Positions 55,958 to 64,000 of a stretch of DNA of 64,000 nt are shown here, in pieces. The number at the start of each line of letters is the position of its first letter. Positions within the stretch are counted from its first letter, which is position 1. The notes below the pieces were generated by a model. That model was not told where the DNA came from, did not search any database, and saw nothing but the letters and a program-made list of their open reading frames with translations. The translations under genes and the position numbers were made by a program. The DNA lies in NCBI GenBank assembly GCA_963808135.1, contig CAWEFA010000027.1:1-64000 (forward strand). The letters are read 5' to 3'. Source of the stretch: CAWEFA01 sp963808135. Lineage in GTDB: Bacteria > Bacteroidota > Bacteroidia > Bacteroidales > DTGW01.

Positions 55958-56809
55958 TTAATTAGCTGTTTTGCCAATCCAATTAATAATGCTCTTTTCG
56001 ATATCTCTTTTAAATTGCCAACCAAAAAAACTGTGATCAGCACCTTTTATAATAGTATGGGTATAGTCACATATACTGGCTTTGTGTCGCTCTTTTTCCC
56101 AATAATCCAAACACTCTTTTAATTTTGATTCCTTCTCAGCAAAAACTACTAATGCGCTTCCAATTTGCTTTTCTCCTTTACCTTTCTCATTAATCTCTTC
56201 ATTATTCTCTTTGGTAGACGTTCGATATATATTTTTGATGATTTTCTTCAAGTTTAATTTCCCGAAGATGATTTTTACCCATGTTTCTATTTTAAAAAGC
56301 TTGACATAATATTGTTTTAAGTTTTTCGTATTTATACCTTGAATAGCCCCCAAATGATGGTTGGGTGATAATAAAATTATGCTATTAATATCTGTATGAT
56401 TTTTAGCATAATTGTAAACAGGTAAACAACCATCCGATATGCTTAATAAAATAATTTCATTAAAATTGTATTCTTTTTTAAAATATTCAATTATTATTTG
56501 GAGATATTTTTTATAATGCTGTACAAGCCTCTCTGGAAAAGTTCCTTTATACGTTTCAATTTTGTTATCAAAACTATCTCCCATAGAAGGTATATCAGCA
56601 CAGTAAGATGCTATTGTATGCTTTTCGAGTTCTAAAGCAAGTTCTACATAAATCCTTTGAGGTCCAATTCGCGTACCTGTTTCTGAAGGACATAAAATTA
56701 CTAGCCTTTTGTATTCTTTTGAACCCCTTAAGATTCCAAAAATCTTACCAAAGTCAAAATCAATAATTAATGGATGATTAAGCTCACATGCTTTCAAAAA
56801 ATCAGTCAT
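55958..56809 (-). CDS. Alpha/beta hydrolase-fold protein
   Basis: 283 residues with VILCPSETGTRIGPQRIYVELA, a D-type loop ADIPSMGDSFDNK, and the elbow ILLSISDGCLPVYNYA (GxSxG-like SISDG). The region near 180-230 is variable, with a lysine-rich stretch, and the late histidine lies in IKGADHSFFGW. It pairs with the preceding hydrolase-like protein. It is the first intact gene of the minus-strand locus. Confidence 0.8.
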   Translation of the reverse strand: MTDFLKACELNHPLIIDFDFGKIFGILRGSKEYKRLVILCPSETGTRIGPQRIYVELALELEKHTIASYCADIPSMGDSFDNKIETYKGTFPERLVQHYKKYLQIIIEYFKKEYNFNEIILLSISDGCLPVYNYAKNHTDINSIILLSPNHHLGAIQGINTKNLKQYYVKLFKIETWVKIIFGKLNLKKIIKNIYRTSTKENNEEINEKGKGEKQIGSALVVFAEKESKLKECLDYWEKERHKASICDYTHTIIKGADHSFFGWQFKRDIEKSIINWIGKTAN

Positions 56810-56836
56810 TATTGATTATAAAATTCATTAGAAAAA

Positions 56837-57350
56837 GAGGTTAAAAAAGAGAGAGTCCAAAAAAGTATTATTCCCCGAAGTATATAGAATAAATTTGCAA
56901 AAACATCATCCATGACATTGGAAAAAGGATATGATGGCAATAAAAAAGTGAATGGGCGTAAACGGCACATCATAACAGACACATTAGGGTTTTTAATGGC
57001 GATAGTAATTCATGATGCAAATATTAATGACCGGGAGGGTGCAAAATTATTATTAAAGAATGTTCAATATAAATACCCCCGTCTGAAAAAGATCATGGTA
57101 GATCAAGGATACACTGGTGAATTAGTAGAATGGACAATGAAAGTTTTTGGCTGGGTATTAGAAGTTGTGGTAAAAGTAGCCGGAGTATCTGGCTTCAATG
57201 TATTGCCCAAAAGATGGATTGTTGAAAGAACATTTGGCTGGTTCAATTTTCAACACAGGCTTGCAAAAGACTATGAACTACTGCCTTGTTGCAGTGAAGC
57301 AATGGTTAGACATGCTTAATAAAATCCCTAAATAAAATTTAAACAACCTC
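56837..57350 (+). mobile_element. IS5-family element, internally deleted
   Basis: Ends resembling terminal repeats, gaggttaaaaaag at 56837 and the complement of gaggttgtttaaattt ending at 57350, enclose only the C-terminal half of a transposase. The element cuts the UpxY-like gene and leaves just 27 bases to the start of the hydrolase gene. Its own ends are assigned by eye. Confidence 0.6.
56912..57319 (+). pseudogene. IS5-family transposase, C-terminal half only
   Basis: 135 residues from GYDGNKKVNGRKRHIITDT (with the first family motif) through MVDQGYTGELVEWT and the Glu motif PKRWIVERTFGWFNFQHRLAKDYE. The first half with the DNA-binding region is missing, so it is not functional on its own. 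Confidence 0.85.
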
Positions 57351-57635
57351 TAACAATGATTTCTTGTTCCAAACTCAACATTTTTTTAATTCCTTCTATT
57401 TCTTTTATAGGTAAAATAGAAGCTTTTCCCGCACACTTTACATAAGTCACAACTTTAGGTATTTTAACTATGTTAAATAATCCACTATGTGTTGTTTTTA
57501 CAAATATATAATTTGGAAAGAGTATTTGGTCAATCCATCTCTTTTGCCGATTCTTCCATATTTTCAATGTTCTAGTCAAGGGAAGAAACACCTCGTAACC
57601 ATTCTTTACAAGATTATCATATACAATTTTTCCGC
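57351..57635 (-). pseudogene. UpxY/NusG-like antiterminator fragment
   Basis: The minus strand reads AEKIVYDNLVKNGYEVFLPLTRTL, then IWKNRQKRWIDQILFPNYIFVKT and VTYVKCAGKASILPIKEI, which is the NusG N-terminal domain of UpxY-type specialised antiterminators. The first residues (W.V...P) and the whole C-terminal KOW part are missing; the IS5 remnant begins at codon EIIVR. In Bacteroidetes such genes stand first in surface-polysaccharide operons and keep RNA polymerase going over long distances. Here it stands at the head of a 47-kb locus but is destroyed. Confidence 0.75.
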
Positions 57636-57837
57636 CTTAGGGCAAGTTTAAAAAACAAACCAGAATGTCTCAAAATTATTAAAGAGTTGTTTATTGAAAA
57701 AATCTGATTTTTTAATATGTGGTTTAGTAATCAATTTTTAAGACTTTATTTTTATACACACCTTCGGATGGTCAATTAGCATAGCTGCTAATAACAACAA
57801 ATGAATTTTGAGACCTCAACTATTGTTAATTCGTTAT

Positions 57838-57972
57838 GCAAAAAGTCGTTCAATAAAAGGAATTTATTATTTTTCGACTATCCCGAGACAAGCCTACGGG
57901 GTATTTCGTCGAAAAATTTACACTTCGTGTAACCGCAAATTCCTGAAAATTGAACAACTTTTTTATGTATGA
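57838..57972. repeat. 135-base palindromic element (MITE-like)
   Basis: The left end gcaaaaagtcgttcaataaaaggaattt pairs with the right end aaattcctgaaaattgaacaactttt, and an inner pair atttttcgac / gtcgaaaaat encloses tatcccgagacaagcctacggggtat, which can itself fold (cccg...cggg). It has no coding frame. It looks like a small dispersed element. Confidence 0.7.
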
Positions 57973-58051
57973 CCCCGCAGCAAGCAGCGAGGAATTCTCT
58001 TGCTTAAAATACTACTCAAAAACGTTTCACTTAAAAGTTGTGTTTTTCCAA

Positions 58052-58126
58052 TGCTCCCTCCAAGACTTGAACTTGGAAATCTCTGATTAACAGTCTAATG
58101 CTATATCAAACCAAGTTAAGGAGGAA
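58052..58126 (-). tRNA. tRNA-Asn(GTT)-like sequence, probably degenerate
   Basis: On the minus strand, the T arm is perfect (ccaag ttcaagt cttgg), the anticodon loop reads ctGTTaa inside ttagactgttaatcaga, and the acceptor pairs only in part (tcctcct with agggagc). The D arm (acttggtttgatatagc) is short of pairs. This is best read as a decayed tRNA-Asn or the attachment-site part of one used by a mobile element. It is unlikely to be functional. Confidence 0.45.
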
Positions 58127-58280
58127 TTAATTTTAAGCCACGAAAATAATAGGATTAAACCAAATTCACAAATATTCTATGATATTTTTTTTTTAACCCG
58201 TTATGCGATTGGGTTGACAAGTCGTCTATTAATATTTTATTATAAATTTTTTGAGTGTAGTTTTGAGTGTAGTAAAAGTA

Positions 58281-58313
58281 AATACGCTGTATAAATTTTA
58301 TATACAGCGTATT
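58281..58313. repeat. Perfect 13-bp hairpin next to a doubled 12-mer
   Basis: aatacgctgtata pairs exactly with tatacagcgtatt around the 7-base loop aatttta. Just left of it the 12-mer tttgagtgtagt is repeated directly (near 58250 and 58263). Paired arms beside a tRNA-like sequence are what the attachment region of a tyrosine-recombinase element looks like. No recombinase is next to it. Confidence 0.65.
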
Positions 58314-58520
58314 ACATTTATAATGAGTTACCCCTACGGTACGATTATCGAACCAATTAATGGAGAGTTTTAAGAGAATCTATGATTTAAGAAATGTTGT
58401 ACCTGTTACACTGCTTCAACCTATTGCACTGCCTCCACGATTGAGAAAGGTAATTTAGTTGTTTTTAACCTCCCTTACAGATATTTAAGGATCAAGAGGA
58501 AAAGTTGGGGGGGGAATAAA

Positions 58521-59441
58521 TTAAGCATAAATATTAGCCAATCTAAACAAGAAGAAACTTACATTTCTCACACCTCTAAAAGCAGATCGGAATGCTTTAA
58601 TCTTAGCATTGAATGATTCGGCAGAAGCATTAGTGCTTCGATTATTAAAGTAATTGAGGATTGTTAAGTAATGGGCTTCTATAGATCGGGCAATGGTATT
58701 GAAAGATTTAAAGCCCGATTTTTCCACATTCTCATACCACAAAGCAAGTTTAGAAAAAGCTACTCCTTTATCCTTGGTTTTACTGTAAATTGTACCTAAT
58801 TGCATTGCCAAACCATAGGCTTTTTCTAACAGTGGATATCTGGCGAATAGTAGTTCTGCACGATATATTTGAGAGGGCGTCCAAGAAGCTTTGGGTTTAA
58901 AAAGCAAATACCGGCTTCGGGCTAAAAGTTGCTTTAAGGTGTCGCCATTTTCGAGTATCTCAGGAATATACTTTTGGCCGGTTTCTTTACTGAGTTCAAT
59001 CTCTTTATTCTCTTGTTCGATAGCTTGCCAACGATATTGTATGCGTATCTCCTGTACTGCTTCATAAGCCAGTTTTTGCACATGGAACCTATCGGTAACC
59101 AAACTTGCTTTAGGAAAACTAAAGCGGGCTATCTTCTCCATGTTTGCTGCCATGTCCAGTGTAATTTCCTGTACTTTGTTCCTTTTGGGCGCAGGTATTT
59201 TTTCTAAGATTGACCTTATCGTGTCGCTATTGGTCCCTTTAATCATGGCCACCAGTGTACCTTTTCGACCTTTGCCTTCTTTGTTGGTTATTACTGTGTA
59301 TAGTTCGCCTTGAGAAAGCGCTGTTTCATCTATACTTAAGAAAGGGCCTATATTGTCTTCAAATAATATCCATTCATTGGCATGTGATAATTGTTCCCAT
59401 GTGTGAAAATCGCTTATATAATCCCGGTATTGTTCTTCCAA
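58521..59441 (-). CDS. ISAon1/ISL3-type transposase (DDE domain)
   Basis: 306 residues: FLSIDETALSQGELYTVIT with the first Asp, ITLDMAANMEKIARFSFPKASLVTDRFHVQKL with the second, and NRSTNASAESFNAKIKAFRSAFRGVRN with the Glu. The frame is open further upstream as KPVSCKSVGEYFGVDGVQLEE, overlapping the end of the N-terminal gene in another frame. The TTG at 59441 is therefore probably not the true start: production by a ribosomal frameshift from the first gene is likely, as in related elements. Confidence 0.85.
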   Translation of the reverse strand: MEEQYRDYISDFHTWEQLSHANEWILFEDNIGPFLSIDETALSQGELYTVITNKEGKGRKGTLVAMIKGTNSDTIRSILEKIPAPKRNKVQEITLDMAANMEKIARFSFPKASLVTDRFHVQKLAYEAVQEIRIQYRWQAIEQENKEIELSKETGQKYIPEILENGDTLKQLLARSRYLLFKPKASWTPSQIYRAELLFARYPLLEKAYGLAMQLGTIYSKTKDKGVAFSKLALWYENVEKSGFKSFNTIARSIEAHYLTILNYFNNRSTNASAESFNAKIKAFRSAFRGVRNVSFFLFRLANIYA

Positions 59442-59478
59442 TTGAACGCCATCAACACCAAAGTATTCCCCTACGCTT

Positions 59479-59633
59479 TTACAACTTACTGGCTTGGTAT
59501 CGAGAAATAACTTTTAAAAAAGCCGCAAATTCTTTTGTCATTCGCGTTCCTTTTGCCACAAGTTCCCAGTTACGGCTAACTATAGCCCCTGTATCTTCGT
59601 TAAGCCACTTCCTACGTTTGATTAATAAGTAGT
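59479..59633 (-). pseudogene. ISAon1-type N-terminal protein, 3' part
   Basis: Reads LLIKRRKWLNEDTGAIVSRN, then WELVAKGTRMTKEFAAFLKV and ISRYQASKL, then stops. It is the second half of the gene whose first half is at 62114-62338. The break carries about 2.5 kb of inserted DNA. Confidence 0.8.
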
Positions 59634-59753
59634 CGAACCTCAAAAAGTATATTTTAGAATAATCAATTGATATTTACCTTTAATAGATATTATATAGATT
59701 AAAAAATTAATAAGTTCTTTTACATATATTTGTAACCCATAGACACAATAACT

Positions 59754-60656
59754 ATGGGATTAAAAGTTGACAAAGTAAGAAGGAATCCCGTTCAATTTCT
59801 TAGCCTCACAGGGTTTAATCCAGATGAGTTTGATGAATTGGCATTAGAATTCCGAAATGAATGGGAACAATATTCCAATCATTTCACTTTAGAAGGAAAA
59901 CCTCGACAACGAATAGCATTACCTAGATCAACAAGTGTTTTACCGGGCGTTCAGGACAAATTATTGTTTATATTAGTGTACCTAAAAACGTTTCCTTTAC
60001 AAGAACTTCAGGCTGCTACTTTTTCGATGAACCAACCTCTAAGCCAATTTTTGGGTACATCTTTTAAGCCCAATTCTTGGCAAAACTCTTAAAAGGCTTA
60101 AAGAAATACCTGAACGAAACAATCAAAAGCTGGAACAGCTATTGAAAGATTGCCCTGACATATTGCTTGATGGAGTAGAAAGGAGTATTCAACGGCCACT
60201 AAATGCTGAGCAGCAACAAGACTGCTACAGTGGTAAAAAAAACTCATAGTGTCAAGAACAACATTCTTTCACTGCCCGATCGCCGAATTTTGTTCCTGAG
60301 CCGAACCTACAATGGTAGCGTACACGATAAGAAAATTTGTGACGACCAGCCGCTAACCTTTCCAAAAGGAATAAACTTGTGGCAAGATACTGGCTTTGTA
60401 GGTTACTATCCTGAAGGAGTCAATATCCGAATGCCAAGCAAAAAGCCCAAAGGCAAGGAGTTGTCTAAAGAACAAAAACAGAAGAACCGGGAAATATCCA
60501 GGTTAGGGTACTTGTCGAACACGCTATATGCGGAGCTAAGCGTTGCCGAATTATCAAAGAACGTTTACGTTGTCACAAGTTTGAATTCGATGATCTGATA
60601 ATGGAACTCGCTTGTGGGTTACATAATTTTAGAATAACTATGAAATGTGTCGCATA
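59754..60656 (+). pseudogene. IS5-family (ISL2-like, DDE_Tnp_4) transposase, frameshifted
   Basis: Three frames in succession: NPVQFLSLTGFNPDEFDELA and KLLFILVYLKTFPLQELQAA; then DILLDGVERSIQRPLNAEQ (first Asp); then LSLPDRRILFLSRTYNGSVHDKK, LWQDTGFVGYYP and finally RVLVEHAICGAKRCRIIKER (the Glu), ending at the stop 60654-60656. Breaks lie near 60085, 60235 and 60505. Non-functional as read. Confidence 0.8.
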
Positions 60657-60662
60657 AATCAA

Positions 60663-62001
60663 TTAATCTATATAATGTCTAATAAGTAAAATAATTTGAT
60701 CTGGCAAGTCATTTAAAAGTTGTACCAAAATATTTTTACCTGCTTTCCATAGGTTCATCATTCGTTTAAAGTTCATGGCAGATGCAGCTAACATTACATT
60801 TACTGCATCTCCATAGCTTCCTTTTAAAAAGTTCCTGACCATTCGATAGTTATGCTTTAAATGCCCTATTACAGGTTCGATGGCTGCCCTACGTTTGTGC
60901 TTTGCTTTTCTTGATTTGGTTATCATTTTGTCTGGTTTAGGTAAGTGTATTTGTGTGTTGCGTATTTGTTTTGGCCCCGGATAGCCCCTGTCAACATACA
61001 CATGTTGTGCTTCAATGCCTGTCAACCGTTGATGTTGTTCTAATGCCGAATCTAATGTTTTTGAGTCATGTAGGTTTTCATCAAAATTTAATGCCCCCAC
61101 AATTACTCCTGTTCGTTGTGTAACCAGGATAAGATACCTTGCTCCCAAATTCATACTTTTTATGTTCTTTACCTTTACTAAAGCATTTAACTTGTGGCTC
61201 GTGTAAACTGTAAATTTTATCGCTGTCGCTCTTTTTTTGCTGTAATACTTGCTTATAAAGCGATAGCTCTGTTCCCCATTTTTGCAAATCTGATGGTGAT
61301 AGTTTTCGCTCTATGTCCCTGACTAACCTTCCTGCTATTGTCTTTATTTTCTTACTGGCTTTGCGGGCTTTTGCTTCTCCGCCTTTTCTGCGTTTTAACC
61401 GCTGTGTGATGCTTAATTTTTTTACTGTTCGCTTATAACTCTGGCGTAGTTCAATGTCTTCTTTTTCAGCTATTACCTGACACTTTTGGATTATCTTTTT
61501 GTATAGCTTTTCATCTGTAGGATAGGTGATATTTTTCTCTTGCACGGTGCTATCTCCGCTTAATGTTGTTCCTTTTCCATCTTTACCATTAATACGGATG
61601 CTTTCTTTTAGAATCAATTCAACCCCTTCTTCACCTATACGTTTTCTAAATTCTATCAACTCTGTTGGGACACATGGCGCTGTGCTACAAAAACACTCTT
61701 CTCCACTAAAATATTGGTAGTAGCTGTTCTCTGACCATTGCTCAACCATGCTTTCGTCACTTAAGTTGCGTAGTTGCTTCAAAATTAACAAGGATACCAT
61801 TAAGCGGATAGGTTTTGCAGGAGCGCCCATGTTCGCGCTGTAATGTTTCTTAAATGAATCTTCAAATATTTGCCAATCTATTTTATTGGCCAGGATATAC
61901 AGTGGATGGCTATGGCTTAATTGCTCCTTAAAAGTACTGTAAAAACTTAATTGCGATTTGTCTTTTTCCCTTGGTAACATAGTTTGCAAGCTTTTTGGCA
62001 A
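60663..62001 (-). pseudogene. IS5/IS1182-type transposase (frameshifted)
   Basis: Two frames (61081-62001 and 60663-61154) give about 445 residues. The first has LMVSLLILKQLRNLSDESMV, SENSYYQYFSGEECF (DUF772-type) and the catalytic Asp in TTLSGDSTVQEKNITYPT; the second has VIVGALNFDENLHDSKTL, VYVDRGYPGPKQI and AAIEPVIGHLKHNYRMVRN with the Glu. One base near 61140 separates KKYEFGSKVS from ILVTQRTGV. The gene is otherwise full length. Confidence 0.82.
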
Positions 62002-62113
62002 ATTTGATTAAAACTTGCAAACTAACCTCGTTAAAAATCTATAAGTTATTAACCTTATAAATTGATTATTAACACCTTGTTCGCCTATAATTCGCCTTTT
62101 GATACTCGACTAT

Positions 62114-62338
62114 TTAGACTCCCTTTCCACGGATTGGAAAATCTTGTACTTTGATTTCCTCGAAAAAGCCTTTGGAAGTTAACTTATCGCTTTTATACTC
62201 CTGCGGAGTATCATTCTTTTCTTCTAAATAAATATAAAGCTCTTTTTGAGATTGCTTTATATCGTTGATGTTAAAGTATTCCAGTAGGCCATCTGGCAAT
62301 ACGAATTGTGCTATATCTAATCCTTCTTTCTGTTGCAT
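62114..62338 (-). pseudogene. ISAon1-type N-terminal protein, 5' part
   Basis: 74 residues: FVLPDGLLEYFNINDIKQ, YIYLEEKNDTPQEYKSDKLT and SKGFFEEIKVQDFPIRGKGV. The frame stops at the junction with the inserted element; it continues at 59633 as LLIKRRKWLNEDTG. Confidence 0.82.
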
Positions 62339-62450
62339 GTATTTTTATTGCAAAGAAATTAGATTTTTTTATTCCCCCAACTTTTCCTCTTGATCCATAT
62401 CTAACCATTAGATTATAGATTTGGGTAAAACAGAAAAAAGATTTTTTGGG

Positions 62451-62642
62451 TTAATTTCTCAAAAGTTCTTTCACCGAAATAGCATCTAAACCCTTGTAGT
62501 TACAAAATTCATCAACAGTAACCAACTGGTGTTCTTCTTTGCTAAACTGCTTTTTAATCCTTTTGATAACATCACGACCCCATCGTTCGCTCTTTCCTGT
62601 TACAATTTGCACATCTTTTGGATAAATACAAATCCTCTCCAT
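62451..62642 (-). CDS. Small conserved Bacteroidetes protein of unknown function
   Basis: 63 residues: MERICIYPKDVQIVTGKSER, then RWGRDVIKRIKKQF, HQLVTVDEFCNYKGL and VKELLRN. It looks like a winged or HTH-like small protein (excisionase-like spacing), and I have a general memory of similar proteins in Bacteroidetes, but no function is known to me. It is separated from the ISL3-type element by 55 bases and diverges from the next gene. Confidence 0.6.
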   Translation of the reverse strand: MERICIYPKDVQIVTGKSERWGRDVIKRIKKQFSKEEHQLVTVDEFCNYKGLDAISVKELLRN

Positions 62643-62838
62643 TTTTGAAATACTATTTTAATACATTATCTATACTTAAGCCATACTCTAACTATACTGA
62701 AGCTCAGTACAAAGATACTGAATTTTAAGGATGAATAATTTGTTTATAATGGAAAAATCGGCAGAAAAGAAAGTTAGTGGAAGTGATTATTTGCAAGGGA
62801 TTCCGGCCTATTATAGTTTTACTCGAAAAAGTAAAATT

Positions 62839-63588
62839 ATGGCACGTCAAAATGGAATTATTAAAATAGATGGTACACTTGAAAATCTTACCTTCTACAA
62901 AACACAAGACGGAAATCTTGTAAAAACAAAAAGTGGTGTTTCTGCTGACCGCATAGCAAATGACCCGAACTTTCAGAGAACAAGAGAGAATGGAGCTGAG
63001 TTTGGTAGTGTTGCAACTGCTGGGAAATTACTCCGTGATGCAGTTCGCAATCTTATGATGAATGCATCTGACAATCGGGTAACATCAAGAATAACTCAGG
63101 TTATGACTGCTATTAAAAATTATGACACTACATCAGTAAGAGGTAAACGTACTGTTGCTGTCGGCATTGGTGTCGCAGCTGGTCGGACATTACTTAAATG
63201 TTTAAATTTTAATGATAGTGCCATTCTTGGAGCTATTCTTTTCAAACCTTATGCAGTTAATACGACTACTGGTGTAATAACCATTGCAAGTCTTATTCCT
63301 TAAAATGATGTTGCCTTCCCGATGGGTGCAACGCATTTAAGCCTTACAGGAACTATGGGTAATGTGAATTTTGCAACTGGTGTTTGGGATGTAAGGCTTA
63401 CTAATGTTCTTAACCTTGCAATTACTACAACTTCAACCGCTGTAACATTAACTCCGACTGCATTACCAGCCGGTACAGGTACAAAACTATTCCTGTTAAA
63501 AATTGAGTTCTTTCAATTGCTTAATAGAGTACAATGTTCATTAAAGACTGGAGCTTACAATTCACTTGCAATCATAGAAACTGCTTAA
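62839..63588 (+). CDS. Hypothetical Bacteroidetes protein with an internal stop
   Basis: Two pieces in one frame (to 63303 and 63322-63588) separated by TAA where the sequence goes on as NDVAFPMGATHLSLTG, so a full protein of about 249 residues was interrupted by one base change (a CAA or similar codon to TAA) or a read error. The start MARQNGIIKIDGTLENLTFY, the segment KTQDGNLVKTKSGVSADRI and DPNFQRTRENGAEFG are of a type common in Bacteroidetes genomes, without known function. An upstream ATG at 62731 exists, but the region before MARQNG looks non-coding. A terminator follows at 63614. Confidence 0.7.
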
Positions 63589-63613
63589 GCTATCTAATCA
63601 CTTAGTCAAGATG

Positions 63614-63646
63614 AGGCTATCTAATCAGGGTAGCCTTTTTTATTTT
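63614..63646 (+). terminator. Rho-independent terminator
   Basis: aggcta pairs with tagcct around tctaatcaggg and is followed by tttttattttc. It lies 26 bases after the stop of the gene ending at 63588. Confidence 0.8.
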
Positions 63647-63920
63647 CTATCATTTTCAAAAGAAAAGAGAAAAAACCGGAAAAAAAGAAAAAAGAAAGCT
63701 TGCCAGACAGGCGGGTTGCGGAATGGTGTCAAGGTTTTTGCGATATTTTTTGATACAACAAGAAAGGCATGGGAATATATCAAAAAATATTGCAAAACCC
63801 ATAGGGCTTGACCTTGAAACCATATTTTGGGGAGGCTTTGAGTGAACCCGCCTATCTTTGCTGTATTTTTTATTTTTTCAGAAAATCATCAATCATTGTC
63901 AGGTTGTCAACAGATAAGCC

Positions 63921-63955
63921 AAAAAAAAAGTAAGCCACCCTAAAAGGGCAGCCTA
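63921..63955 (-). terminator. Rho-independent terminator, minus strand
   Basis: On the minus strand gtaggctgccc pairs with gggtggcttac (11 pairs, four of them G-T) around tttta and is followed by a run of nine T. It indicates a minus-strand gene beyond the right end of the window. The 63589-64000 stretch otherwise shows no gene. Confidence 0.7.
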
Positions 63956-64000
63956 CCAATAGAGAATGACAGCCACAAAAGCTGAATAGAAACCAACGAA

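Larger units (their letters stand above)
57636..58488. other. Non-coding region with inverted repeats and a tRNA-like sequence
   Basis: No gene of more than about 35 codons could be supported. It contains paired words gtctcaaaatt (57664) and aattttgagac (57809), a 135-base palindromic element (57838-57972), a possible stem ccccgcagcaagcagcgagg near 57975, a tRNA-Asn-like remnant (58052-58126), a doubled tttgagtgtagt (near 58250-58272) and a perfect 13-bp hairpin (58281-58313). The short frame at 58360-58458 starts MESFKRIYDLRN and is not recognised. Confidence 0.7.
59634..62113. mobile_element. Insertion sequence(s) inside the ISL3-type element
   Basis: The two ends share imperfect inverted repeats: tagtcgaacctcaaaaagtatattttag on the left and tagtcgagtatcaaaaggcgaattatag read inward from the right. 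The base triplet cta is present at both junctions with the host gene. Inside are two different transposase genes in opposite directions (59754-60656 and 60663-62001), so a second element probably jumped into the first. Confidence 0.75.
58489..62396 (-). mobile_element. ISL3-type (ISAon1-like) insertion sequence, interrupted
   Basis: Terminal repeats beginning ggatcaagaggaaaagttgg at 58489 and ending with the complement at 62396 match over about 29 bases. The flanks atatttaa (58481-58488) and atatctaa (62397-62404) agree in 7 of 8 bases, the 8-bp target duplication expected of ISL3 elements. The element carries two transposition genes on the minus strand; the first is cut by another element at 59634-62113. 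Confidence 0.9.

Noticed and set aside
58360..58458. 32-codon frame starting MESFKRIYDLRN
   Set aside because: Too short, no relative recognised and no ribosome binding site that stands out; it lies in the attachment-like region.
63611..63811. Open frame of 66 codons after the terminator
   Set aside because: It begins inside a terminator hairpin, is rich in Lys/Arg from A-runs and resembles no family.
1..64000. CRISPR arrays and rRNA genes
   Set aside because: No regularly spaced direct repeats with unique spacers and no rRNA-like stretch were seen.

Overview
The window comes from an AT-rich Bacteroidota genome. The evidence is a two-component sensor with reg_prop repeats and a Y_Y_Y domain, a UpxY/NusG-like antiterminator fragment at the head of a polysaccharide-type locus, an ISAon1/ISL3-type insertion sequence, and small proteins of Bacteroidetes type. 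No rRNA, CRISPR array or core housekeeping operon was seen.

Layout. Positions 1-6072 form a large imperfect inverted repeat. The right arm (about 3085-6072) carries an intact C-terminal half of a sensor kinase and most of a TPR gene; the left arm (1-3028) is a badly degraded mirror copy, which looks like a long-read fold-back artefact or a decayed inverted duplication. The full kinase (4694-8257) and a carboxynorspermidine synthase-like gene (8418-9614) follow. A tyrosine-recombinase remnant (about 9.8-10.2 kb) marks the start of a large locus that runs almost entirely on the minus strand to about 57.6 kb. Read in its own direction (57.6 to 10.2 kb) this locus contains a truncated UpxY-like gene; two alpha/beta hydrolases, an acyl carrier protein and an acyl-CoA ligase; an amidohydrolase; a 14.5-kb NRPS; an IS insertion; DJ-1/PfpI, ATP-grasp, HypE, HypF, isochorismatase-like, M48 protease, beta-propeller, B12/radical-SAM and GNAT genes; two ABC export systems; a broken TolC; and four GT4 glycosyltransferases with a MurJ-like flippase, an SGNH-type protein and an epimerase remnant. 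From 57.6 to 62.4 kb lie a degenerate tRNA-Asn-like sequence and a nest of insertion sequences (an ISL3-type element with 8-bp target duplication, itself interrupted by another element). The last part holds two small Bacteroidetes genes of unknown function and two terminators.

How the genes may work together. The NRPS reads FAAL-ACP-C-A-PCP-C-A-PCP-C-A(interrupted)-PCP-C, so it should make a fatty-acylated short peptide and release it through a terminal C domain. The third A domain, with a proline-like code (DVQFIAQVV), is split between core motifs A2 and A3 by about 570 residues that hold a radical-SAM domain followed by a B12-binding domain, in circularly permuted order. This is the most unusual object in the window. 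The adjacent HypE/HypF pair, with no hydrogenase or other hyp genes visible, could supply a carbamoyl or cyano group to the peptide; a second B12/radical-SAM enzyme and an ATP-grasp ligase could tailor it further. These pathway roles are inferences.

Quality warning. Many genes between 9.8 and 33.2 kb carry single-base frameshifts, most of them repairable in short homopolymers, while 33.2-56.8 kb has none. Together with the noisy inverted arm this suggests either residual long-read errors or real decay downstream of the IS inserted at 36.25 kb.
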